Shown here piece by piece: positions 34,056 to 41,752 of a stretch of 64,000 nt of DNA. A program made the translations under genes and the position numbers. Source of the DNA: Opitutaceae bacterium (GTDB lineage Bacteria; Verrucomicrobiota; Verrucomicrobiia; Opitutales; Opitutaceae); contig JADJTK010000013.1 of the NCBI GenBank assembly GCA_016711225.1, positions 124,001 through 188,000 of the forward strand, given 5' to 3'. Numbering within the stretch: position 1 is the first letter of the stretch; each line of letters begins with the position of its first letter. Under the pieces are notes generated by a model that was given only the letters and a program-made list of their open reading frames with translations, made no database searches and was not told the DNA's origin.

Positions 34056-34940
34056 TCACTCCGCGGTGTGGCGCACGGCCTTGCCTTCGCGACGGCTGCG
34101 CAGCACCCGGGCGATCACGCCGTAGCGCGGGCTCACCAGCGCTGACACCAGGAAACAAACACCGAGGCTGAGCACGATCGTCGCGCCGCTCGGCAACCCG
34201 GCGTGGTAGCTCACGAAGATGCCGACCACCGAGCCGACCACCGCGGTGACGGCGGAGACGGCGAGCATCGTCGGCAACCGGTCGCACCAGAGGTAGGCGG
34301 TGACGGCCGGCAACAGGAACAATCCGAGCGAGAGCACGATGCCCATCGCCTGCAGCGCGGCCACGAGGTTGACCACGCAGAGCGCGAGAATGCCCAGATG
34401 CGTGAGCCCGCCATGGCCGCCAGTGGCGCGATGGAAGATCGGGTCGAAGGTCTCCAATACGATGCTGCGGTAGAAGACGAGGAAGACGGTGAGCGTGAGC
34501 CCGGCCGCGGCTCCAGCCAGGGCGACATCGGTGCGGCCCACGCCGAGGATGTTGCCGAAAAGAAAATGCATGAGGTCGATGCGTGTCGGCAGTTTGCTCA
34601 CGAGGACCACGCCGGCGGCGAAGAACACGAGGAAGATCGAGCCGAACGCGGCGTCCTCCTTCACGCGCGTGAGCCGGCTGACGAGACCACTGCCCAGCGC
34701 GGTGAGCAGGCCGGCGAGCAGCGCGCCCACCAGGAGGGCGGGCAGGCTGGGGCCGAAAATCAGGTACGCCACGCCGATGCCCGGCAGCAGGGAGTGGGAG
34801 AGGGCGTCGCCCATGAGCGCGAGCCGCCGCAACACGAGGATGCAGCCCAGCAGCCCGCCGCTAAGCCCGAGCAGCACCGCGACCAGCAGGCCGCGCTGCA
34901 TGAACTCGTACCGGAAAGGCTCGATGAGGAAGTCGATCAT
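34056..34940 (-). CDS. znuB: Zinc/manganese ABC transporter permease
   Basis: A 294-residue inner-membrane protein of the ABC-3 family, with eight to nine hydrophobic segments (e.g. L-L-V-A-V-L-L-G-L-S-G-G-L-L-G). The family signature region G-D-A-L-S-H-S-L-L-P-G-I is present (about 44-55), together with L-G-L-F-L-L-P-A-V-T-A. It forms the channel for the metal delivered by the ZnuA protein and driven by ZnuC. It is separated from znuC by two extra genes, whose last stop overlaps its ATG by four bases. Zinc is the best guess, from the His-rich ZnuA; manganese is possible. Confidence 0.9.
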   Translation of the reverse strand: MIDFLIEPFRYEFMQRGLLVAVLLGLSGGLLGCILVLRRLALMGDALSHSLLPGIGVAYLIFGPSLPALLVGALLAGLLTALGSGLVSRLTRVKEDAAFGSIFLVFFAAGVVLVSKLPTRIDLMHFLFGNILGVGRTDVALAGAAAGLTLTVFLVFYRSIVLETFDPIFHRATGGHGGLTHLGILALCVVNLVAALQAMGIVLSLGLFLLPAVTAYLWCDRLPTMLAVSAVTAVVGSVVGIFVSYHAGLPSGATIVLSLGVCFLVSALVSPRYGVIARVLRSRREGKAVRHTAE

Positions 34941-35734
34941 GGGGCGGGTGTGGCTCTTGGCCTGGACGTTTCTGGAGCCCTATCTGTAGGTGCTTTCTCG
35001 GGTGACGAATGATCCAGCTTCCATTTTCGTTCCACTTCCCGCGTTCGCCTCCGAGCGTCGAAGTAGGAGTCTGGAAGGTCTTTCCCCTCTTTCTCCCACC
35101 AGTCGTGATAGGCTTTAGCGTCCCACCAGAAGTCTTTGCCGGTCTGCATACGTAGTGCGTCCACGCAATGGACAACGGTACAGGCGACAGTCCTCCCCTC
35201 GCCTAGGTTCGAATAGCTTCCAAGTGCGGCGATCAATAGTGGAACGGCTTCTTTGCTGCCGTGTGTGGTGAAAAATAGGAATGCCTCATGTTTTGAACCA
35301 GAGTCGCAGCGGAGCTCTGCCATCGACTCTCGCCATCTTCTGCGCTCCTCATCGGCTAGGACGACAACAGCGAACTGCTGGGAACGGGAGATGAACGCAG
35401 ATCCTTCAGTATATCCATCCTTCGTGACATGGACAGAGGTTGTATCCTGATCTTGCATCTGAAGACATGCAATGCCTTCGGTATTCGACCGATAGGCGAG
35501 CGCGTGAGCCGTCTCATCTCCCAGGCGGATCGTCGCGTCGGGCAGATGGTCTCCCTGTTCATCAACCACAATAAGCTCCACGGTCGGCTCTCGTTCTTCG
35601 ACAGAAGCAACCTTGGCGTTTGTGACGGCGTCGATTGCCCAGGTTCCCAATTCGGAGAAGAGCTCGCTCCCACGCCCGAGGCGAAGGGCGACAACCTTTC
35701 CGGTTCGCTTGCTGTGGAAGGTGAGCTTGCTCAC
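34937..35734 (-). CDS. Uncharacterised protein inserted in the znu operon
   Basis: A 265-residue protein, not recognised. Residues 50-130 look like a small beta-rich carboxypeptidase-regulatory/Ig-like fold (V-E-L-I-V-V-D-E-Q-G-D ... T-S-V-H-V-T-K-D-G-Y). Residues 155-215 look like a HEAT-type helical pair ending W-W-E-K-E-G-K-D-L-P. The C-terminus is charged and Pro-rich. Base composition is lower in GC than the surrounding transporter genes, so transfer is likely. It starts with GTG at 35734, overlapping the previous stop (GTGA), and overlaps znuB by four bases. The first 25 codons contain sequence like REP family C (see findings), so a later start is possible. Confidence 0.72.
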   Translation of the reverse strand: MSKLTFHSKRTGKVVALRLGRGSELFSELGTWAIDAVTNAKVASVEEREPTVELIVVDEQGDHLPDATIRLGDETAHALAYRSNTEGIACLQMQDQDTTSVHVTKDGYTEGSAFISRSQQFAVVVLADEERRRWRESMAELRCDSGSKHEAFLFFTTHGSKEAVPLLIAALGSYSNLGEGRTVACTVVHCVDALRMQTGKDFWWDAKAYHDWWEKEGKDLPDSYFDARRRTREVERKWKLDHSSPEKAPTDRAPETSRPRATPAP

Positions 35735-35895
35735 GACGCCGGGGGCTCATCCGAAATTCGGCACTCTTCGATCGTGGTCTTCTCGGCTTTCAGTACCGCG
35801 GCCACTGAACAACCAACGTAATCTCTCGGCGTTGGGAAATGGGTGCAGCCGGGACCGAGGAGCAGGACAAATGCGAAAAGAGAAGGTCGGCTCAT
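35731..35895 (-). CDS. Small probable lipoprotein
   Basis: A 54-residue product from ATG 35895. It begins with a short signal-like stretch (M-S-R-P-S-L-F-A-F-V-L-L-L-G-P-G-C), where Cys17 could be lipidated, though G-P-G-C is a poor lipobox. The rest (Y-V-G-C-S-V-A-A-V-L-K-A-E-K-T-T-I-E-E-C) is not recognised. It is supported mainly by the four-base GTGA overlap with the next gene and the 11-base gap to znuC. It probably arrived together with the following gene. Confidence 0.55.
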   Translation of the reverse strand: MSRPSLFAFVLLLGPGCTHFPTPRDYVGCSVAAVLKAEKTTIEECRISDEPPAS

Positions 35896-35906
35896 TGGTT
35901 TGGTGG

Positions 35907-36632
35907 TTAGCCCCCGAGCGCCGCCGGGTAGGTCTGCTCCAGCTGCGCCGGGGCGAGGACTTCTTCGACGGGGCCAGCGGCGAGCAGACGGGTGTTGAGC
36001 AACAACGCGTGTGAGAAGACACGACGCGCGAGCGCGAAGTCGTGGATCACGGCGACGACGGTACGGTGTTGCTTCTCCCAGGACTTTAGCACGGCGGCGA
36101 GCTCGGTGGTGGCGGGGGCATCGAGCCCGGCGAAGGGTTCGTCCAAAAGGAAGATGTCGGCGCCCTGGGCGAGGGCTCGGGCGAGGAAGACGCGCTGCTG
36201 TTGTCCGCCGGAGAGGGCGCGGATCTGGCGGTCCTGCAGCTCGGTGAGCTTCATCTCGGCCAGGGAGCGCTCGACGAGCGCGTGGTCGGCGGCGGCGAAG
36301 CGCCGGCAGTTGCCGAGCGCCGGATACCGGCCTTGCTCGACCACGCCGCGCACGGTGATGGGGAAGTCCCAATCGATGTCGAGTCGCTGCGGCAAATAGG
36401 CCAGGCGGGGCAGGGCGTGCTGGGGATGGGAGTCGCCGATACGGATCTCGCCACGGGTGAGAGGCATCCAGCCCAGGATGGCGCGTAGCAGCGTGCTCTT
36501 GCCGGCGCCGTTGGGGCCGAGGATGGCGGTGAGGCTGCCGCAGTGGATCTGGGTGGTGACGCCTTCCACGGCGTTGCGCCGCCCATAGGCGACGGTGACG
36601 TCCTGCAGCCGGATGATGTCGTGATGATGCAA
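35907..36632 (-). CDS. znuC: Zinc/manganese ABC transporter ATP-binding protein
   Basis: A 241-residue cytoplasmic ATPase energising the ZnuB permease. Walker A is G-P-N-G-A-G-K-S-T (39-47), the Q-loop lies in L-A-Y-L-P-Q-R, the signature is A-L-S-G-G-Q-Q-Q-R, Walker B is I-F-L-L-D-E-P-F-A-G-L-D and the switch is V-I-H-D. The D-I-D-W-D-F-P-I-T-V stretch after the Q-loop is typical of the metal-uptake ATPases. The frame starts with TTG (M-H-H-H-D) and there is no ATG near. A 301-base gap with repeats separates it from znuA. Confidence 0.92.
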   Translation of the reverse strand: MHHHDIIRLQDVTVAYGRRNAVEGVTTQIHCGSLTAILGPNGAGKSTLLRAILGWMPLTRGEIRIGDSHPQHALPRLAYLPQRLDIDWDFPITVRGVVEQGRYPALGNCRRFAAADHALVERSLAEMKLTELQDRQIRALSGGQQQRVFLARALAQGADIFLLDEPFAGLDAPATTELAAVLKSWEKQHRTVVAVIHDFALARRVFSHALLLNTRLLAAGPVEEVLAPAQLEQTYPAALGG

Positions 36633-36757
36633 GGGCGAAAGGAGAGAGGGGACGAAACTTGGGCTTACAGAAGGAAACGAAGAGAACGAAGATCCGGAGG
36701 ATTCGTCGACTGGGAAAGGAACGGAGGAGAGGCGGCGCTACGAGATGTGACTCCGGT

Positions 36758-36825
36758 GGTGGGGCGGGCTTTACGCCCGCCAGTTCGTTGGCTGATCGGA
36801 TGGCGGGCGTGAAGCCCGCCCCACC
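36758..36825. repeat. Inverted pair of REP-like palindromes, family A, copy 2
   Basis: Arms at 36758-36782 and 36801-36825, 18-base spacer; nearly identical arms to 25006-25073. It lies in the 301-base gap 36633-36933 between znuA and znuC, which holds no gene. A hairpin here could lower downstream znuC/znuB expression or protect the znuA message. Confidence 0.8.
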
Positions 36826-36889
36826 ATTTCGGAGGAGGTCGGATGTAATCGCCCTTGGTGGAGGCGGGTGGTGTGTGGTGGGCGAAGCG

Positions 36890-36922
36890 CGCGACGCGCT
36901 TGGGGTCAAGCGCGTCCACCCG
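36890..36922. repeat. REP-like palindrome, family B, single copy
   Basis: gacgcgcttg / caagcgcgtc (36893-36902 and 36907-36916) with a gggtggac head on the minus strand, like 23950-24045. It lies just past the znuA stop, so it may serve as its 3' hairpin. Confidence 0.6.
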
Positions 36923-36933
36923 TAAGCGGGCCT

Positions 36934-38031
36934 TCAGGGGCTGAGCGCGGCGACGATCCGCGAGACGTTGGAGCGCATCGCGGTGAGGTAGGTGGCGGTG
37001 TCGCTGCCGGGCGCGCCGAGGCTGTCGGTGAAAAGGGGCTCGGCCAAGCGCACGCCGGCATCGGCGCCGATCTGGCGGACGAGCTTCGGGTTGCTGGTCA
37101 CCTCGAAGAAGACGGCCGGCACTTGTTCGTGGCGAATGAGGTCGATGATGGCGGCGACATCGCGGGCGTTGGCCTCGGCGGCGGTGGAAAGACCGGAGAC
37201 GGGCACCGGCTCCAAGTCGTAGGCGGCGGCGAAATACCCGAGCGAATCGTGGGAGGTGACAAGCTTGCGGCGTGTGGCCGGGATCGTGGCTATCTGTTCG
37301 CGGGCCCAGTGGTCGAGTTCACTGAGCTCGGCCAGGTAGGCGGTGGCGCGGGCCTGGTATTCGGAGGCTGCAGCCGGGTTGGCGAGGGTGAGGGCGTCGC
37401 GGATGTTGGCGACGTAGAGGGCGACGTTGCGCGGATCCTGCCAGGCGTGGGGATCGGCCGATTGCGGAGTGGCGGAAGCTATTTTCGATTTTGGATTGCC
37501 GATTTTCGATTGGGCGGAGGTGGCGCAAGTAGAGGGTAGCGAGGAGCGAGGCGCGTGTAGATCGGACTGATCCGACGGATTCGACTGATCGGTCTTATGT
37601 ACCTTCGCTTCCGCTTCGTGATCGTGGTGGGCGCAGGCCGAGTTGGAGCATGGCGTTCCCAGGGGAGCATGGTCGGCGTGCTCGCAGGCGCCGCTGCGCG
37701 GAGTGATCCCGGCGCTGGCGACGACCGTAGTGCCGCGGAAACCGCAGTTGGCGGCGAGCTTGAGGATGGCGGGTTCGAGATCGAGGCCGTTGACCACCAG
37801 CAGGTCGGCCGCCACGAGGTGCTTCACGTCGGAGGGGCGTGGCTCGAAGCTGTGCGGGTCGGCCCCGGGCTGAATGAGGCAGCGCGTGCTCACTTGGTCG
37901 CCGCCCAATTGGCGTACGAGGTCGTCAAGGATGGTGTTGGCGGTGACGACAACGGGCGGGCGCGCCGCTGGCTCGGCGGAGAAACCAAGGCTGGTGGCGG
38001 CGAACAAGAGGACGAAGAGGAGGCAGCGCAT
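36934..38031 (-). CDS. znuA: Zinc/manganese ABC transporter substrate-binding protein with repeat-derived insertion
   Basis: A 365-residue exported binding protein of the cluster A-I (ZnuA/TroA) family. ATG 38031 opens on a signal peptide (M-R-C-L-L-F-V-L-L-F-A-A); the frame is open to 38061. Metal ligands are recognisable: H in P-H-S-F-E-P-R-P-S-D, H in D-P-H-A-W-Q-D-P, H in T-S-H-D-S-L-G-Y, and D in L-F-T-D-S-L. The usual charged loop is His-rich (H-A-D-H, H-H-D-H-E-A) and is extended by repeat-derived residues (D-Q-S-N-P-S-D-Q-S-D-L and A-Q-S-K-I-G-N-P-K-S-K-I, about 145-183). First gene of the znu operon. No Zur site was identified. Confidence 0.92.
   Translation of the reverse strand: MRCLLFVLLFAATSLGFSAEPAARPPVVVTANTILDDLVRQLGGDQVSTRCLIQPGADPHSFEPRPSDVKHLVAADLLVVNGLDLEPAILKLAANCGFRGTTVVASAGITPRSGACEHADHAPLGTPCSNSACAHHDHEAEAKVHKTDQSNPSDQSDLHAPRSSLPSTCATSAQSKIGNPKSKIASATPQSADPHAWQDPRNVALYVANIRDALTLANPAAASEYQARATAYLAELSELDHWAREQIATIPATRRKLVTSHDSLGYFAAAYDLEPVPVSGLSTAAEANARDVAAIIDLIRHEQVPAVFFEVTSNPKLVRQIGADAGVRLAEPLFTDSLGAPGSDTATYLTAMRSNVSRIVAALSP
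37481..37597. repeat. Microrepeat insertion inside znuA
   Basis: Three short-period pieces. At 37481-37515 units of the type attttcgattttgg/gattttcgattggg occur; at 37528-37556 gtagcgag-type units; at 37560-37597 gactgatcc/gacggattc-type units. All are in frame with znuA, and the first recurs several times in uvrA. Confidence 0.75.
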
Positions 38032-38097
38032 GTGTGACGGTGACTGTAGCAAAGCCGTCAAGGCCCGGCGAGGGAGGATGCGGGGAGTGCGACGGAC

Positions 38098-38122
38098 ACG
38101 AAGCTCTGGCGAGCTTCGCTAC
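38098..38122. repeat. REP-like palindrome, family E, copy 2
   Basis: Core gaagctctggcgagcttc followed by gctac, matching 52994-53018 in 23 of 25 bases. It lies in the 104-base gap between the M16 peptidase stop and the znuA start. Confidence 0.7.
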
Positions 38123-38135
38123 GCGAAGGAAGCGG

Positions 38136-40985
38136 CTAGTTCGCGGCCGCTGCGGCGGCGGGCAACGCTTCGGGGACGATCACATAGCTTACTGCGCGTG
38201 AGGGGAGCAGATACTGTGCGGCCAGGGCGTTGATCTCGGCGGGCGTGATGGCGGTGATGTCCGCTCGGCGGCTGCGTGCCCAGTCCTGGCGCTGCGGGAA
38301 CTCGGCAGCGGAGCCGAGGACATTGTTGAGCCAGTAGCTGTTCTGTCGCTCGCTCTCGACGATTTTGGTGAGCGTGGGCTGCTTGGCCCGCTCCAGCTCA
38401 TCGGCGGTGATGCCTTCGGAGCGCAGGGCTTCGGCAACATCGCGCACGGCGGCGAGAATCGTGGGGGCCTGGGCGGGATCGACTCCCACATAGACCAGGA
38501 GAAAACCGTAACCGGCGAAGGTGTCGCTGCTGACGTTTTGGGCATTGGGGCTGTAGGCGCCACCGAGCCCTTCGCGGATCTTCACGCGCAGGCGGTCTTC
38601 GATGATGTTAGCGAGCAGGTTGAGGCGGCGGGTACGGGCGATATGCCACATGTCGGTGGTGGGCCAACACGCGAAGACCACGCCGCGAGGGATCTGTGTC
38701 TGCACCTTGCGCTCGAGCGCGAAGCCCTCGGACGGGAAGACGACTTTGCGCTGCTCGGCGTAGGCGGGTTTGGCGGTGCGGGCGGGCAGGGCGCCGAAGG
38801 TTTTGGCGACGAGCGCGATGGTGGCTTCGAGGTCGATGTCGCCGACGATGGAGAGCTCCAGCGGGCCAGTGGTGAGCTGCGGGGCGAGCCAGGCTCGTAC
38901 ATCGGCCATCTTGTAGCGAGAGATCGTCGCAAAGGAGGGCAGACCGAGGCGGGGATCATCGCCGGCGATCTTGCGGAAGGTTTCCAGCTGCAGCACGCCG
39001 TCGGGCGCGTGCGTCAGTTGCTCGTAGTGCTGGGTGAGCTGTCCCTGGATGAGCACTTCGGCCTCGGTGCGGTAGCCGGGATCGCTGGCCCAGGCGGAGA
39101 GTAGCTGCAGCTCGAGTTCCAGGTCTTGTGGGGTGGTGCTCCCGGAGAGCGTGAAGGCGTCGTTGGCGACCCCGAGACCGCCGCCGACGGAGCGGCCGGC
39201 GAGGATACGGCGGAGGTCGTCGGCGCTGTGCTTGCCCAGGCCCATCTGGCCGGCGGCGATGCCGGCGTAGAGATTGAGTCCGGGCTGGTCGGTGGGCAGA
39301 GTGAGCAGGCCGCCGCCGAGGCGTGCGCTGAGATGGACGGTGGCGGCCTCGAAGGCGGTCTTTTTGAGGTTGAGGTGAACGCCGTTCTTGAACTCCACCT
39401 GTTCGATACCGAGGTCGTTCACGGTGCGCCGGGAAGTGATCTCGCCGGCGGGGCCGAAGTCGGTGTAGCCCCACTTGCCTTCTTCGATTTTGGCGGGTGC
39501 GGCGACAGCGACGGCCTTGCTCTCCTGGTAGGCGGCGATGAGATCGGCCTCGGGGTTGGCGAGTTCGAGGTTGCCGGAGACAAAGATCAATCGGCCCGGC
39601 GCTTTCCATGCGTCGCGCAGGGCGGCGAGGCAATCGGCCGGGGTGAGGGTGGCGAGAGCGGGTTTGAAGAGATCACGCCGGGTGGCAGGCAGCTCGAATA
39701 CGTTATCGTTGGCGATGGTGCCGAGCAGCTCGGCGCAGAGGGCGGGTGAGCGGCGGGTCGATGCCTGCTGCACGTCCTCCTCGAGCTCGTTGGCCAGATT
39801 GGCGGTGACTTCGCGCAACTCGGCGGGCTGGAAGCCGTGGGCGAGGGCGCGGCGCAGTTCCTGGTCGGCAACGGCAAGGGCGGCTTTCCACTGGTCGGCC
39901 TTGGTGGTGACGATTTCCACGGAGCTGTTGCGCACGAAGTCGAGGAACTCGGCGGTGTTGGCGCTGGCCGAGGTGAAGGGGGCCCCGGGTTTTTTGGCGA
40001 GCTCCTCGAAGCGGCGGCTGAGCATCGCGTAGGCGAGCTGCCGTGGGAGGTATTTGAGACGGTTGGCCGCGGTATCGGGCTCGAAGGCGTAGGGCTCGGT
40101 GGTCTGGATCGAGAGGGTAAGGCGGGCGAGCTCGGGATCGCGGTGGAGGTGAGCGGATACGCCGGTGGGCAGGGCCACGCGGCCGAGGTCGGGCTCGGGG
40201 CGGGCGGGGGCGCGGTTCTTCATGTCGCCGAAGGCCGCGGCGATCAGCGGGGCGACGTCCGCGGGCTGCACCGGGCCGACGACGACCAGGGCCATGCGCT
40301 CCGGGCGGTACCAGGTATCGTAGAAGTCGGTGAACTGGGCGCGGGGTGCGGTGCGGATGACCTCGGGTACTCCGATGGGCCAGCGCTGGCGAAGGAGGGT
40401 GTCGGGCAGCACGAAGTTGAATTCGGCCTTGGTGGCGCGGAATTCGACGGAGTCGCGGTCGCGCGTCTCGGCCAGGATGACTCCGCGCTCCTGCTCGATC
40501 TCTTCGGGCAGGAAGAGGTTGCCGTCGGCGTAGTCGCGCAGGGCGGTGAACGCTTCCTTGAGCGACGCGGCGTCGTTCTTGGGGAGTTCGACCTGGTACA
40601 TCGTGCGCTCGAAACCGGTGGAGGCGTTGGTGTCGGGACCGAATGCCATGCCCAGGCGCTGGAAGTATTCGACGAGTTTGCCGGGCGGGAAATTGCGGGT
40701 GCCGTTGAAGCCCATGTGCTCGATGAAGTGGGCGAGGCCCTGCTGGGCGTCGGTCTCCATGAGCGCGCCGGCCTTGATGAGGAGACGTACGCTCACCCGC
40801 TCCTTGGGCTCGGCGTTGGGCAGGATCGCATAGCGCAGGCCGTTGTCGAGGCAGCCCCAGGTGACGGCGGGGTCGGCGGGGATATCACTGTTGGCTTGGG
40901 GCCAGACCGGCGCCGGCGCGGCGGCGTGCAGCGCGAGGGTCCAAAGGGTGGCGACGCAGAGGGCGGACAGGGTACGGCACTTCAT
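38136..40985 (-). CDS. M16-family zinc metallopeptidase, two-domain, exported
   Basis: A 949-residue peptidase from ATG 40985, which opens on a signal peptide (cleavage near L-H-A-A). The inverted zinc motif H-x-x-E-H is H-F-I-E-H (86-90), with the distal glutamate in E-E-I-E-Q-E-R-G-V-I-L-A-E. A second, inactive M16 domain fills the C-terminal half (e.g. R-L-N-L-L-A-N-I-I-E-D-R-L-R, V-Y-V-G-V-D-P). This is the PqqL-like layout of periplasmic M16B proteins, which degrade small peptides. It is on the same strand as znuA and downstream-facing, with no evident functional link beyond needing zinc. Confidence 0.93.
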   Translation of the reverse strand: MKCRTLSALCVATLWTLALHAAAPAPVWPQANSDIPADPAVTWGCLDNGLRYAILPNAEPKERVSVRLLIKAGALMETDAQQGLAHFIEHMGFNGTRNFPPGKLVEYFQRLGMAFGPDTNASTGFERTMYQVELPKNDAASLKEAFTALRDYADGNLFLPEEIEQERGVILAETRDRDSVEFRATKAEFNFVLPDTLLRQRWPIGVPEVIRTAPRAQFTDFYDTWYRPERMALVVVGPVQPADVAPLIAAAFGDMKNRAPARPEPDLGRVALPTGVSAHLHRDPELARLTLSIQTTEPYAFEPDTAANRLKYLPRQLAYAMLSRRFEELAKKPGAPFTSASANTAEFLDFVRNSSVEIVTTKADQWKAALAVADQELRRALAHGFQPAELREVTANLANELEEDVQQASTRRSPALCAELLGTIANDNVFELPATRRDLFKPALATLTPADCLAALRDAWKAPGRLIFVSGNLELANPEADLIAAYQESKAVAVAAPAKIEEGKWGYTDFGPAGEITSRRTVNDLGIEQVEFKNGVHLNLKKTAFEAATVHLSARLGGGLLTLPTDQPGLNLYAGIAAGQMGLGKHSADDLRRILAGRSVGGGLGVANDAFTLSGSTTPQDLELELQLLSAWASDPGYRTEAEVLIQGQLTQHYEQLTHAPDGVLQLETFRKIAGDDPRLGLPSFATISRYKMADVRAWLAPQLTTGPLELSIVGDIDLEATIALVAKTFGALPARTAKPAYAEQRKVVFPSEGFALERKVQTQIPRGVVFACWPTTDMWHIARTRRLNLLANIIEDRLRVKIREGLGGAYSPNAQNVSSDTFAGYGFLLVYVGVDPAQAPTILAAVRDVAEALRSEGITADELERAKQPTLTKIVESERQNSYWLNNVLGSAAEFPQRQDWARSRRADITAITPAEINALAAQYLLPSRAVSYVIVPEALPAAAAAAN

Positions 40986-41215
40986 GCGGGCGGAAGTGAT
41001 GCGGAGTATTCTCGCTGGTACAAGCCGGCGCTGCACCGGGGAGGTGGGGCCCGGGCAGGCTGAGGGCGGAAGCCGGACGCGGCGGACGCTCCGTGGGCGG
41101 AGAACTCCGATCTGAAAGCGGAGGAGGAAGGCGGGTTGGCTACCGGAGCGCCGGTGAGCAAGGCGGTGTTTCGTCCATTGAAACCGTGCGGGCCTTGGTC
41201 CAGGGTGCGCGTTGC

Positions 41216-41752
41216 ATGAAGGCTCTTCTTATCATCGACATGCAGGTGGCGTGTTTTGCGGGCGAGCCTCCGCGCCACGACGCCGAAGGCATGGTTGGCC
41301 GGATCAACGCGCTGGCCGAGGCCATGCGGCCGGCGGGACTGGTGGTCTTTGTCCGGCACACCGAGCCGAGCGGGGCTTTCGCCCACGGTTCGCCCGGCTG
41401 GCAGGTGCTGCCTGGGTTGGTGAGCATGCCCGCCGATGCCTTCGTCGAGAAGGCGGCGTGCGACTCCTTTCTGGAGACGAATCTGGACCAACTGCTGCAC
41501 CAACGAGGAGTGACCGACCTCGTCATTTGCGGCTGTGCGACGGATTTCTGCGTGGACACCACGGTGCGCGCGGCCGGCGCGCACGGCTACACTGTGACCG
41601 TGGCGAGCGACGCGCATACAACCCGCGATCGTCCCCATCTCGGGGCGACGAAGGTCATCGAGCACCACAACTATGTGTGGGCCGATTTCATCCTGCCGCG
41701 CGGCCGGACAATCCGCGTGGTGCCCACGGCGCAGGTGATCGGGGAACTGTAG
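41216..41752 (+). CDS. Isochorismatase-family cysteine hydrolase
   Basis: A 178-residue cytoplasmic hydrolase. The catalytic triad is visible: Asp8 in L-I-I-D-M-Q, Lys82 in V-E-K-A-A-C-D-S-F, and the Cys in C-G-C-A-T-D-F-C-V-D-T-T-V (D-F-C at about 105-107). The family includes nicotinamidases and other amidohydrolases; the substrate is not determined. ATG 41216 fits the family start. Its stop overlaps the GTG of the ATPase gene by one base, so the two may be co-translated, though no common function is known. Confidence 0.9.
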   Translation: MKALLIIDMQVACFAGEPPRHDAEGMVGRINALAEAMRPAGLVVFVRHTEPSGAFAHGSPGWQVLPGLVSMPADAFVEKAACDSFLETNLDQLLHQRGVTDLVICGCATDFCVDTTVRAAGAHGYTVTVASDAHTTRDRPHLGATKVIEHHNYVWADFILPRGRTIRVVPTAQVIGEL

